Assembly: GCF_017163705.1 (NCBI RefSeq)
Contig: NZ_JAFIWB010000001.1
Coordinates: forward strand, 310,001-374,000
Source: Xanthomonas bonasiae
GTDB taxonomy: Bacteria > Pseudomonadota > Gammaproteobacteria > Xanthomonadales > Xanthomonadaceae
Direction of reading: 5' to 3'
Length of the DNA: 64,000 nt
The position numbers were made by a program, and so were the translations under genes. The number at the start of each line of letters is the position of its first letter. Position 1 is the first letter of the stretch. Of this stretch, positions 1-8,585 are shown in pieces. Below the pieces are notes generated by a model. That model made no database searches. It saw nothing but the letters and a program-made list of their open reading frames with translations, and was not told the DNA's origin.

Positions 1-706
1 GATGCATCACATGCTGCGCGAGCGCCTCCACCCGCACCGGCTGGAAGGTGCCTGCGCCCACGTGCAGGGTGACATGGCCGACGCTCACGCCGCGCGCCTG
101 CAGTGCCTCCAGCAACGGCGCATCGAAATGCAGGCCGGCGGTCGGCGCGGCGACCGCGCCGGCCTCGCGCGCGAACACGGTCTGGTAGCGTTCGCGGTCG
201 TCCAGGCCGGGTTCGCGGCGGATGTACGGGGGCAACGGCAGGCGCCCGGCCCGTTGCAGCCACGCCTCCAGCGTATCGGGCACGTGGAATTGCAGCACGT
301 AGAACTCGCCGTCGCGGTCCAGCACCTCGGCCTCGCCACCGGCATCCAGCGCGATGCGGGCCCCGGCCTTGGGCGACTTGCTCACGCCCAGCTGCGCGCG
401 CGCGCGCTGGCCGCCGAGCAGGCGCTCGATCAGGATCTCCACGCGACCGCCGCTGCGCTTGTTGCCGAACAGCCGCGCCGGGATCACCCGGGTATCGTTG
501 AACACCAGCATATCGCCCGGCTGCAACAGCTCGGGCAGATCGCGCACCTGGCGGTCGGCGAACGGCGCCGGCGCCGGCGGCACCAGCAGCAGGCGGCTGG
601 CGGAACGTTCGGCCAGCGGCGCCTGCGCGATCAGTTCCTCGGGCAGCTCGTAGCGGAAATCGGACTTCTTCAAGGCCGGCGTATCACAGTGCAGGTGGTC
701 GGTCAT
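1..706 (-). CDS. queA: S-adenosylmethionine:tRNA ribosyltransferase-isomerase, 3' end cut by window edge
   Basis: QueA transfers and isomerises the ribosyl part of S-adenosylmethionine onto preQ1 in tRNA to give epoxyqueuosine, in the cytoplasm. About 235 N-terminal residues are present, starting with ATG at 706. Recognisable stretches are KKSDFRYELPEELIAQAP near the N-terminus, VFNDTRVIPARLFG, and HVTLHVGAGTFQPVR close to the window edge, all typical of the family (usually about 350 aa). The remainder lies before base 1. The gene reads away from the Lrp-type regulator, with an extragenic repeat between them. Identification is from family-specific motifs and is secure. Confidence 0.95.
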   Translation of the reverse strand, partial: MTDHLHCDTPALKKSDFRYELPEELIAQAPLAERSASRLLLVPPAPAPFADRQVRDLPELLQPGDMLVFNDTRVIPARLFGNKRSGGRVEILIERLLGGQRARAQLGVSKSPKAGARIALDAGGEAEVLDRDGEFYVLQFHVPDTLEAWLQRAGRLPLPPYIRREPGLDDRERYQTVFAREAGAVAAPTAGLHFDAPLLEALQARGVSVGHVTLHVGAGTFQPVRVEALAQHVMH

Positions 707-723
707 TGTAGCTGGAGGGCCGG

Positions 724-810
724 GATTGGGGATTCGGGATTGGGGATTCGCAAAAGCGCGGCGCCTGGCTCCGCTTTGCCGAATCCCCAATCCCGAATTC
801 CGAATCCCCG
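724..810. repeat. Extragenic inverted repeat of the GGATTCGGGATTGGGGATTCG type
   Basis: The left arm (724-757) contains GGGATTGGGGATTCG twice over and ends in CAAAAGCG. The right arm (772-809) is its imperfect reverse complement (CCGAATCCCCAATCCCGAAT). The two arms can form a long hairpin between the 5' ends of queA and the Lrp-type gene. A solo copy of the same element lies at 11325-11355. Such elements are common between genes in xanthomonads. Confidence 0.85.
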
Positions 811-814
811 CCTA

Positions 815-1246
815 TCAGCGCTCGAATTTGGTCGAAAGAATGATCGACGACGTCGTCCGCTCCACCCCGTCGACCGCGCCGATGCGGTCGGTCAGCACGT
901 CCATGTCGTTGACTCCCGGCACCACGCCCAGCGCGATCAGGTCGTAGGAGCCGCTGACCGAGTGCAGCACGCGGATCTCGTCGATCTCGCGCAGCGCCTT
1001 GACCACCGAGGTCATCTTCTTCGGCAGCACGGTGATCAGGATGTGCGCGCGGATGTGGCCCTGCTCGAAGTCGCCGCGGGTGCGCACCGTATAGCCGCAG
1101 ATCACCCCCTCGCGCTCCAGCCGCTCGATCCGGCTCTGCACGGTGGTGCGCGACAGGCCGAGCTTGCGGGCGATCTGCGCGGTGGAGGCGCGGGCGTCCT
1201 CGCGCAGCAGCGAGAGCAGGCGTTCGTCGGAGGACGTGATCTTCAT
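815..1246 (-). CDS. Lrp/AsnC family transcriptional regulator
   Basis: A 143-aa DNA-binding regulator of the leucine-responsive/AsnC family, which sense amino acids through a C-terminal RAM domain. Residues about 1-50 form the helix-turn-helix (DERLLSLLREDARASTAQIARKLGLSRTT begins this part), with TTVQSRIERLEREG as recognition region. Residues about 65-140 form the alpha-beta sandwich with GSYDLIALG. It is divergent from a class-III aminotransferase gene 128 bp away, and a perfect palindrome lies in the gap, so it most likely controls that aminotransferase and itself. The effector cannot be read from sequence. Confidence 0.9.
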   Translation of the reverse strand: MKITSSDERLLSLLREDARASTAQIARKLGLSRTTVQSRIERLEREGVICGYTVRTRGDFEQGHIRAHILITVLPKKMTSVVKALREIDEIRVLHSVSGSYDLIALGVVPGVNDMDVLTDRIGAVDGVERTTSSIILSTKFER

Positions 1247-1256
1247 GCGCGGCCGG

Positions 1257-1277
1257 ATTTCGTCGAATCGACGAAAT
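1257..1277. promoter_or_regulatory. Perfect 10-bp inverted repeat, probable Lrp-type operator
   Basis: ATTTCGTCGA-A-TCGACGAAAT is a perfect palindrome with one central base, ten bases upstream of the regulator's start codon. A further half-site-like TCGACGAT occurs at 1311-1318 and a TGATAAT box near 1325-1331 could serve as -10 for the aminotransferase. Location between a regulator and its divergent target is the classic place for an autoregulatory operator. Binding is inferred. Confidence 0.6.
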
Positions 1278-1374
1278 TATCCGATTTCCTGCACAAATCA
1301 ACTCTGCCAATCGACGATCCGGTCCTGATAATAGAAGGTCTATCGCTAGACGACCCGCCTCCAGGAGATCCCGC

Positions 1375-2871
1375 ATGTCCGTACTCGGCCCCCTCGCCCC
1401 GCTGCGCGCCCATGCCGGCGAACGCCTGACCGCCGGCCTGGACGATGCCAGCATCGACCGCCTGGCCGCCTCGCACCCGCAGCTGGGCGCCGCGATCGAG
1501 GCCGCCGGCGCGGACCATGCGCGCCTGGCCGCGGAGTTCGCCGACCTGCTCGAACTGGACGAGGTCGAGCAGATCCGCACGCTGCAGGCCGGCTTCGTCA
1601 ATTTCTACGCCGACGACGCGGTGACCCCGTACGTGGCGCTGGCCGCGCGCGGGCCGTGGGTGGTCACGCTGAAGGGCGCGGTGCTGTACGACGCCGGCGG
1701 CTACGGCATGCTCGGCTTTGGCCACACCCCGGACGCGGTGCTGGAAGCGATGGCACGGCCGCAGGCGATGGCCAACGTGATGACCCCGAGCCTGTCGCAG
1801 CTGCGCTTCGACCGCGCGCTGCGCGCCGAGATCGGCCAGCAGCGCGGCGGCTGTCCGTACAGCAAGTTCATGTGCCTCAACTCCGGCTCCGAAGCGGTGG
1901 GCCTGGCCGCGCGCATCGCCGACATCAACGCCAAGCTGCAGACCGATCCGGGCGCGCGCCATGCCGGTGCCAGAATCAAGCGCATCGTGGTCAAGGGCAG
2001 CTTCCACGGCCGTACCGACCGGCCGGGTCTGTATTCCGATTCCAGCCGCAAGGCCTACGTGCAGCACCTGGCCAGCTATCGCGGCGAGGATTCGGTGATC
2101 GCGATCGCGCCCTACGACGTGGAGGCCCTGCGCCGCGCGTTCGCCGACGCCGAGCAGCACGGCTGGTTCGTCGAGGCGGTGTTCCTGGAGCCGGTGATGG
2201 GCGAAGGCGACCCGGGCCGCGCGCTGCCGCCGGCGTTCTACGCCGCCGCGCGCGAACTCACCCGCGCCCACGGCAGCCTGCTGCTGGTCGATTCGATCCA
2301 GGCCGGGCTGCGCGCCCACGGCGTGCTGTCGGTGGTGGATTACCCCGGCTTCGAACAGCTCGATCCGCCGGACATGGAAACCTATTCCAAGGCGCTCAAC
2401 GCCGCGCAGTACCCGCTGTCGGTGCTGGCGGTGACCGAACATGCCGCGCAGCTGTACCGCAAGGGCACCTACGGCAACACCATGACCAGCAACCCGCGCG
2501 CGCTGGACGTGGCCAGCGCCACGCTGGCGCAGCTGACCCCGCAGGTACGCGCCAACATCCGCGCGCGCGGCGCCGAGGCGGTACAGAAACTGGAGAAGCT
2601 CAAGAGCGAGCTCGGCGGGCTGATTACCCAGGTGCAGGGCACCGGGCTGCTGTTCTCCTGCGCGCTGGCCCCGCAGTTCAAGTGCTACGGCGCCGGCTCC
2701 ACTGAGGAATGGCTGCGCCAGCACGGGGTCAACGTGATCCACGGCGGCGAGAACTCGCTGCGCTTCACCCCGCATTTCGCGATGGACAGCGACGAACTGG
2801 ACCTGCTGGTCGGCCTGATCGGCCGCGCGCTGCGCGAGGGCCCGCGCCTGGCGCAGGCCGCCGCCGCTTAA
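1375..2871 (+). CDS. Class-III PLP-dependent aminotransferase
   Basis: A 498-aa fold-type I aminotransferase of the ornithine/lysine/acetylornithine group. The PLP lysine is Lys339 in YSKALNAAQYPLS, and the pyridine-nitrogen aspartate is Asp306 in LLVDSIQAGLR. CLNSGSEAVGLAARI is the phosphate-binding region. It carries an N-terminal extension of about 90 residues compared with short acetylornithine transaminases, and the proteinogenic substrate is unclear; lysine 6-transaminase-like activity is one option. The start ATG follows CCAGGAGATCCCGC, a good ribosome site. Pairing with a divergent Lrp-type regulator fits amino-acid catabolism controlled by its substrate. Confidence 0.88.
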   Translation: MSVLGPLAPLRAHAGERLTAGLDDASIDRLAASHPQLGAAIEAAGADHARLAAEFADLLELDEVEQIRTLQAGFVNFYADDAVTPYVALAARGPWVVTLKGAVLYDAGGYGMLGFGHTPDAVLEAMARPQAMANVMTPSLSQLRFDRALRAEIGQQRGGCPYSKFMCLNSGSEAVGLAARIADINAKLQTDPGARHAGARIKRIVVKGSFHGRTDRPGLYSDSSRKAYVQHLASYRGEDSVIAIAPYDVEALRRAFADAEQHGWFVEAVFLEPVMGEGDPGRALPPAFYAAARELTRAHGSLLLVDSIQAGLRAHGVLSVVDYPGFEQLDPPDMETYSKALNAAQYPLSVLAVTEHAAQLYRKGTYGNTMTSNPRALDVASATLAQLTPQVRANIRARGAEAVQKLEKLKSELGGLITQVQGTGLLFSCALAPQFKCYGAGSTEEWLRQHGVNVIHGGENSLRFTPHFAMDSDELDLLVGLIGRALREGPRLAQAAAA

Positions 2872-2884
2872 GGCCGGCTGGCAC

Positions 2885-3184
2885 ATGGTGCAGGAACTGG
2901 CCGAGGCGATCGCCCGGCCGCTGTTCGAACTCGTCCTGCAACTGTTCGGCTACTGGAGCGGCCGCCTGCTGCTGCCGGTGCTGTCGCTGGGCTGGATCCG
3001 CGCCGAAGCCCGCCGCGACCGGCCACCGCGGCGGCCCGGCAAGCGCCGCCACGGCCAACCGCTGTTCTACCGCAACGCCAGCGGCAGCCTGATCGCCAGC
3101 GACGACGCGGTGATCGGGGTCGGCCTGCTGTGCTGGGCGCTGCTGGCGCTGGCGGCGTTCCTGCTCTACCGCCTGGCGCAGTGA
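2885..3184 (+). CDS. Small membrane protein of unknown function
   Basis: A 99-aa protein starting 13 bases after the aminotransferase stop, so probably cotranscribed. An N-terminal amphipathic or membrane helix (about residues 10-36, rich in Leu) is followed by a basic stretch (RRDRPPRRPGKRRH) and a strongly hydrophobic C-terminal helix (VGLLCWALLALAAFLLY, about 79-96). The basic loop would face the cytoplasm. No family is recognised. Confidence 0.65.
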   Translation: MVQELAEAIARPLFELVLQLFGYWSGRLLLPVLSLGWIRAEARRDRPPRRPGKRRHGQPLFYRNASGSLIASDDAVIGVGLLCWALLALAAFLLYRLAQ

Positions 3185-3333
3185 GTCGCGCGAGCGCGGC
3201 ATCCCCCGGACGATTCGACCGCGCCTCATAGCGCCACCGATCCGAACGAAACCGATCGATCGGCTGCGGCCGCGCGCGTGGTGCCGGCGAAGGGCGATCT
3301 GCGCGCGGGTTGCGCGGCAGATCGCCATCCACC

Positions 3334-4512
3334 TCAGCGCGCGCACTCCTTCAGCCGCAAGCTGCGCGCGATGTCGCGCCAGTCGAACGCGGCCACCGCC
3401 TGGTCGTCGTGCAAGGCATAGAACACGCCCTGCGGGAAGCGCCTGTCGCCGCGCTGATCCAGCCACACGCCGTCGGTGTTGGCGGTGACCTTGCCGGCGA
3501 AGGCGCCGACATGCGCCAGCGTCTGCCGGTCGAACACGTGGAACAGGCTGCGGTCCTTGAACTGGTCGGTACCAATCCAGTAGCCGCTGCCGTCGGCGCA
3601 GCTCAGCAGCGCGATGCCCTCGGCCTGCGCCTTGTAGAGGTCGGCGCCGATGTCGCGTCCGCGGTACTTGCCGTCGGCCAGGCCGTATTCGCGCAGGCGG
3701 GTGCCGCTGGCCACGTCTTCCTCCGCCAGCAGCAGGCGGTCGTGCGCCGGATCGGCGTACACCGATTCGGCGATGCGGATCGCGCCGGCCGCCGAGGTCT
3801 CGCCGAAGGTCTGGGTCAGCGTCGCGGTCCAGGCCTGGCCTTGCCTGCGCAGCTGGTAGCGGCGGAAGCGCTGGCCCAGCTGCGCCAGCGGCGGCACGGT
3901 TTCCTCGTCCGCGCCGAGCATGTAGTTGTCGCTGACGATGACCTCGATGCCGTCGTCCTTCGGCTGCGCCCACAGCCCGTACGGCTTCTTCAGATCCTCG
4001 GCGCCGAACAGCGCGACCGAGGCGAAGTCCGGCAGCGAGAAGGCCTGCACGCGATGGTTGTCGCGCTCGACCACCAACGCCAGGTCGCCGACCACGGCGA
4101 TGCCGTTGGGCCGGTCCATCTGCCCGGGCGCGGCGCCCTTGCCGCCGACGGTGCGCAGGCGCTGGCCGCTGTCGCCGTCGAACACCACCAGCTCGCCGCT
4201 CTTCTTGGCGGTGGTGATGATCCAACGCTGGCCCTGCGGCGTGGTCCAGCTGGCCGGCGAATCGAGGTTGTCGGCCGGGGTGGACGCGGTGAGGAACGCT
4301 TCTGCGATCACCTCATGCGGCAGCTTGGCCTCGCTCAGCAACGGATCGTGTTGCGCGCCCTCGTCCGGTTCGCGGTCGGCCGCTGCCGGCTTGGCGACGG
4401 GCGTAGCAGGTATCGCCGCCGCGCCGGTCGACCGCGTGTTGGCACAGGCCACGAGCAGCCCGCAGGCCAGTGCGAGCGCCCCCAGACGCAGCATCGAATG
4501 CGCGCCGGTCAC
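3334..4512 (-). CDS. Beta-propeller phytase-like lipoprotein (3-phytase)
   Basis: Beta-propeller phytases release phosphate from phytate in a calcium-dependent way outside the cytoplasm. The protein is 392 aa from GTG at 4512; an ATG at 4494 gives a neater lipoprotein signal (MLRLGALALACGLLVAC, lipobox LVAC). Propeller motifs visible are LDSPASW, ITTAKKSGELVVFD, RPNGIAVVGD, DNHRVQAFSLPDF, AEGIALLSCADGSGYWIGTD and ANTDGVWL near the C-terminus. The GTG overlaps the stop of the upstream TonB receptor by 4 bases, implying translational coupling. Receptor-phytase pairing is known in several proteobacteria, supporting a phytate-use unit. Confidence 0.82.
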   Translation of the reverse strand: MTGAHSMLRLGALALACGLLVACANTRSTGAAAIPATPVAKPAAADREPDEGAQHDPLLSEAKLPHEVIAEAFLTASTPADNLDSPASWTTPQGQRWIITTAKKSGELVVFDGDSGQRLRTVGGKGAAPGQMDRPNGIAVVGDLALVVERDNHRVQAFSLPDFASVALFGAEDLKKPYGLWAQPKDDGIEVIVSDNYMLGADEETVPPLAQLGQRFRRYQLRRQGQAWTATLTQTFGETSAAGAIRIAESVYADPAHDRLLLAEEDVASGTRLREYGLADGKYRGRDIGADLYKAQAEGIALLSCADGSGYWIGTDQFKDRSLFHVFDRQTLAHVGAFAGKVTANTDGVWLDQRGDRRFPQGVFYALHDDQAVAAFDWRDIARSLRLKECAR

Positions 4513-7040
4513 AGCTTCACCCGCACGCCGACGGCGAAGGTGCGGCCGTATTCCTCGTACTGCTGGGTGTGCGCACGCGTGCCCTGGTAGCGCTCCAGCG
4601 GCTTGTCGAGCAGGTTGGAGGCGTCGAAGTACAACTGCACGGTGTCGGTCACCTGGTAATCGAGACTGAAGTCGAGCTGGGTGTTGGGCGCCACGAAGAT
4701 ATCGTAATCGCGGGCCTTGCCCAGCTCGTCGAGGTACGCGCTGCGGTACACCGCCGAGAGCCGGGTGGAGAAGCCGTCGCGTTCGTAGCCGAGGAAGGCG
4801 GTATAGACGTTCCTGGAGGCGCGCGGCAAGGTGAAGTCCTCGCCTTCGCGATCGTCCAGGCCCGGGTCGAACTCGGTATGCAGCCAGGTGCCGCTGACGC
4901 CGCCGAGCATGCCGTTCCAGCCTTCCGGCAGGAACGCGAACTGCTGCTGCCAGTTGAACTCGGCGCCGTAGACCTTGGCGCGCTTGCCGTTGATCGCCAT
5001 GCTGACGTCGTAACCGGCGTAGGCGGGCGCGTTGTCGATCACCGTGTCCACGATGTAGCCGTCGATCGACTTGCCGAACAGGCCCAGCGAGACGATGCCG
5101 GTCTTGCCCAGGTAGCGCTCGAACGACAGGTCGAGGTTGGTCGACGCGTAGGGATCCAGGTTCGGATTGCCCAGTTCCACTTCCTCGTCGTCGTTGTTGA
5201 TGGTCGCGTGCGGCGCGACCTGGCCGAAGCCGGGCCGCGACACGGTCTTGTTCAGCGCCGCGCGCAGCGACCAGTCCTCGCCGCCGTTCCAGCGCAGGTG
5301 CAGGCCCGGCAACACATTGGTGTAGCTGCTGCTGGCCTGCAGCGGGCTGGCGGCGAACGACTCGCCGTCGTCGCCGACGTCGACCTGGTAGCCGCTGGCC
5401 TTGAACCGGGTGCTCTCCACGCGCACGCCGGCGATCACCCGCAACGCGCCGATATCCCGGGTGCCCATCGCATACGCGGCCAGCACGTCCTCCTTGGCGA
5501 CGTAGTCCTCCGACAACGCGCCGACCGCATTGCTGCCGACATCGCCGTCGTCGGCGCTGTACTGGCTGCCGTTGCGCGCCCAGTAGGCGCGCATCGCCGA
5601 GGAACTCAACGCCTGGCCCAGGCTGTTGTGGCGGTGTTCGGGCGGCGCCACGGTCCAGTCGGCCAGGTCGATGTCGGGACCTTCCGACAGCTCGCTCTCG
5701 TTCTTGTCCACGTCGCGGTCGCGCCAGCGCCCGAGCAGGCCGAATTTGTAGCTGGCGTTGTCGGCGTCGAAGCGCACGTTGATCTTTGCGCTGTATTCGT
5801 CGTCGTCGGTGCGGCCGGGCGAGAGCACGAACTTGTCGAACACGTAGTTGCCGTTGGACACCCAGTCGTCGCCGGACAGGCCGATGGCCGGCAGGCGGCC
5901 GTTCTGGTCGATGGTCGCGTCGAGATCGTCGCCGTCGTACTTGAAGCGCGCCTCCTTCTCGTCGTTCACCCGCTCGCGGGTCTTGGTATAGCCGGCCTGG
6001 TAGTCCAGCACCGCGCCGCCCAGGTTGTTCTCGCCACCGAAGCTCGCCGCCAGCGTGTCCTGCTGCTTGGTGCGGTAGCGCACCCGCTTGGACAGCTTGT
6101 CCACCGGCGCCGAGTAGGTGCCGTCGCCGTTGGCCTGGATGTCGTCGGCGTCGAAGGAGATCACCGTGTTCTGCCGGGTCTCGGCATCCTTGAAGCTGCT
6201 GAACAGCGTGCGCAGGTAATAGCGGTTGTCCTGGTCCGGATGCCAGTCCAGGTTGAGATTGGCGCCGATGCGCTTGCGGTCGATGTGGTACTTGCGGCGC
6301 TGCTGCTCGACCATGACCAGGTCGCCGTTGTCGATCGCGTCGTACTCGCCTTCGGTGTTGTCGGACTCGAACTCGCGGTCCTGGTAGTTCAGGCCCAGCG
6401 CGATCCCGACCGTGTCGTCGGCGAACAGGTCGCTGTAGTTGAACGAGGCCTTGGGGCTGGTCTTGCCGCTGAGCTGCTGGTGATTGGCCTCGAGCTTGGC
6501 GCGGATGCTGCGGCCGTCGCGATCGAACGCCGAGGCCGACTCGACCAGGATCGCGCCGCCGATCGCATCGCCGGGCATGTCCGGGGTCGGCGACTTGACC
6601 ACCTTCAGCCGCTCGGTGGATTCGGACGGGATCACGTCCATCGGCGCGGCGCGGTTGTCGCTCTCCGGGGTGCCGATGGCGATGCCGTCGATGCTGACGC
6701 TGTTGAGCGCCGCATCCAGCCCGCGCACCACCACGAAACGGCCCTCGCCCTGGTCGCGAGTGACGCTGACCCCGGGCAGGCGCTGCAGCGATTCGGCCAC
6801 GTTCTGGTCCGGATAGTCGCCGACCTCGTCGGCCGAGACCGCGTCCAGGATCGCGTCGGCGCCACGTTTGAGATCCACCGCGCGGGCCTGGGCCTCGAGT
6901 TGCGGGCGGACTTCGACCCGCTCCAGATCGATCGCCGCATCGGCGGCGTCGGCGGCCTGCGCGCCGTAGCCGGCGCAGGCGGCGCCCAGGCCGAAGGCGA
7001 TCGCCACGAACAGCGGAGTCTTGCTAGGCACGATATGCAC
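4509..7040 (-). CDS. TonB-dependent receptor paired with phytase
   Basis: Outer-membrane gated channel, about 843 aa from GTG at 7040 (start chosen because it begins a signal peptide, HIVPSKTPLFVAIAFGLGAA). The plug domain follows the signal (PDQNVAESLQRLPGVSVTRD, GRFVVVRGLDAALNSVSIDG, about residues 70-190), and a beta-barrel with typical alternating strands extends to the C-terminal KL after VGVR. No STN signalling domain is present, so it is not an obvious sigma/anti-sigma regulated transducer. It is upstream of and overlaps the phytase gene, so its likely cargo is phytate or an inositol phosphate product, or iron freed from phytate. It is divergent from upp, 149 bp away. Confidence 0.88.
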   Translation of the reverse strand: MHIVPSKTPLFVAIAFGLGAACAGYGAQAADAADAAIDLERVEVRPQLEAQARAVDLKRGADAILDAVSADEVGDYPDQNVAESLQRLPGVSVTRDQGEGRFVVVRGLDAALNSVSIDGIAIGTPESDNRAAPMDVIPSESTERLKVVKSPTPDMPGDAIGGAILVESASAFDRDGRSIRAKLEANHQQLSGKTSPKASFNYSDLFADDTVGIALGLNYQDREFESDNTEGEYDAIDNGDLVMVEQQRRKYHIDRKRIGANLNLDWHPDQDNRYYLRTLFSSFKDAETRQNTVISFDADDIQANGDGTYSAPVDKLSKRVRYRTKQQDTLAASFGGENNLGGAVLDYQAGYTKTRERVNDEKEARFKYDGDDLDATIDQNGRLPAIGLSGDDWVSNGNYVFDKFVLSPGRTDDDEYSAKINVRFDADNASYKFGLLGRWRDRDVDKNESELSEGPDIDLADWTVAPPEHRHNSLGQALSSSAMRAYWARNGSQYSADDGDVGSNAVGALSEDYVAKEDVLAAYAMGTRDIGALRVIAGVRVESTRFKASGYQVDVGDDGESFAASPLQASSSYTNVLPGLHLRWNGGEDWSLRAALNKTVSRPGFGQVAPHATINNDDEEVELGNPNLDPYASTNLDLSFERYLGKTGIVSLGLFGKSIDGYIVDTVIDNAPAYAGYDVSMAINGKRAKVYGAEFNWQQQFAFLPEGWNGMLGGVSGTWLHTEFDPGLDDREGEDFTLPRASRNVYTAFLGYERDGFSTRLSAVYRSAYLDELGKARDYDIFVAPNTQLDFSLDYQVTDTVQLYFDASNLLDKPLERYQGTRAHTQQYEEYGRTFAVGVRVKL

Positions 7041-7189
7041 GGATGCGGATCCCCATCTAACGTTAAGAATTGGGAAACAACATATTTCCGACACGTTGCG
7101 TGCTAGTGACACGCCTGCGCCGGACGGGCAGCTGGCGGCCACGGAGCCGGCTGCGGCACACTGTGCGCACCCCCGTTGCGAGTGCGCCC

Positions 7190-7822
7190 ATGAAGATCGT
7201 CGAAGTCCGCCATCCCCTGGTGCAGCACAAGATCGGCCTGCTGCGCGATGCCGCACTGAGCACCAAGGGCTTCCGCGAACTGGTCACCGAACTGGGCACC
7301 CTGCTCGGCTACGAGGCCACCGCCGATCTGGAAACCGAGACGCACACGATGGACGGCTGGGCCGGCCCCACCCAGGTGCAACGCATCGCCGGCGCCAAGA
7401 TCACCCTGGTGCCGATCCTGCGCGCGGGGCTGGGCATGCTGCCGGGCGTGCTGGCGCTGATCCCGGCGGCGCGGGTCAGCGTGGTCGGCCTGCAGCGCGA
7501 CGAGGAGACGCTGCAACCGGTGCCCTACTTCGAGCGCCTCACCGGCCGCCTGGAGGAACGCGACGCGCTGATCCTGGACCCGATGCTGGCCACCGGCGGC
7601 ACCCTGATCGCCACTGTGGACATGCTCAAGCGCGCCGGCGCGCGGCGGATCAAGGGCATCTTCCTGGTCGCCGCGCCGGAAGGACTGCGCGCGCTGGAAG
7701 CGGCGCATCCGGACGTGGAGGTCTATACCGCCGCGATCGACGACCACCTCAACGACAAGGGCTACATCCTGCCCGGCCTCGGCGACGCCGGCGACCGCAT
7801 CTTCGGCACCCGGGTGGGTTGA
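7190..7822 (+). CDS. upp: Uracil phosphoribosyltransferase
   Basis: Pyrimidine salvage enzyme joining uracil and PRPP to UMP. 210 aa from ATG at 7190 ([20 protein letters not shown]), matching the normal length; an upstream in-frame ATG at 7070 would add 40 residues unlike the family and was not chosen. The PRPP loop is [15 protein letters not shown], and the uracil-binding end is [19 protein letters not shown]. Soluble cytoplasmic enzyme, monocistronic. Confidence 0.97.
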   Translation: MKIVEVRHPLVQHKIGLLRDAALSTKGFRELVTELGTLLGYEATADLETETHTMDGWAGPTQVQRIAGAKITLVPILRAGLGMLPGVLALIPAARVSVVGLQRDEETLQPVPYFERLTGRLEERDALILDPMLATGGTLIATVDMLKRAGARRIKGIFLVAAPEGLRALEAAHPDVEVYTAAIDDHLNDKGYILPGLGDAGDRIFGTRVG

Positions 7823-8029
7823 GCCCGCCGCCGCCGCGCGCGGCGGCACTCACAAGGCGTTCGTGTCCACGTTCTAGGCAAGGCGGCCATGGCCGTCGCT
7901 GCCCCAGGCGGCGGCCGCGGCCCGGTCTCCGTCCGCACCCCCGCGGCGGGCGTCGCCGTCGGCGCGCCCGCTGTCCCACCGCGGACGCGCCGGGCCGGCC
8001 GCATCCCTTCTTCCTTCAGGACACGGCAC

Positions 8030-8464
8030 ATGAGCTATTCCCTCAATCAAGCCTCCAATCCGCTGGCGATCGGCCCGCAGCAATTCGCGCAACTGGATCT
8101 GGAAAGCGGCAACAACCAGGGCGCCCTGTTGCGGTTCAGCACCTTGCTGTCCAGCGTGGGCATCGCCGTAGTGAGCAACGGCAACCTGATCGGGATCAAT
8201 CTCCCCCTCTACGACAACCTTGGCGAAACGTTCACCGCCGCCGACGTGGCCACGGTGCTGAACGTGTTGCAGACCGGCCTGGCGCCGGGAAGCACGCCGC
8301 CTTGCATCGTGTTCGGCCAACTCGCCTACTGGGAAAATTCCGCCAGCCAGGCCTACCAGGCGCTGATCACGGCATTGGCGCCGCAGGATGCGGTCGGGCT
8401 CGGCAATGTCGCGCCGGCCATCGGCGTCAACGACGGCGGCGTGCCTTACCTGATCCAGTCCTAG
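8030..8464 (+). CDS. Hypothetical protein, 144 aa
   Basis: No family recognised. The start ATG at 8030 (MSYSLNQASNPLAIGPQQFA) is preceded by a weak AGGA seven bases upstream. The protein is rich in small and hydrophobic residues, has no clear signal peptide or membrane helix, contains a single Cys (TPPCIVFGQ), and ends GVNDGGVPYLIQS. The composition (Asn, Gln, Leu, Gly repeats of turns) suggests a beta-rich soluble domain. The preceding 200 bases after upp hold no gene. Confidence 0.55.
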   Translation: MSYSLNQASNPLAIGPQQFAQLDLESGNNQGALLRFSTLLSSVGIAVVSNGNLIGINLPLYDNLGETFTAADVATVLNVLQTGLAPGSTPPCIVFGQLAYWENSASQAYQALITALAPQDAVGLGNVAPAIGVNDGGVPYLIQS

Positions 8465-8585
8465 TGCGCTCGCGGTGGCGGCGCGCTGCCGCCGCGGCGG
8501 CCGTGGGCATCGGCAAGCGGAACGCAGCCGCCAGGAGACGGCGCGGCGGCCACCACGCAGCGCCGGCACCGCCGGCGCACCAGGC

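Noticed and set aside
684-1601. Minus-strand frame overlapping the Lrp-type gene and palindrome
   Set aside because: Out of frame with the clear Lrp/AsnC protein and without family sequence.
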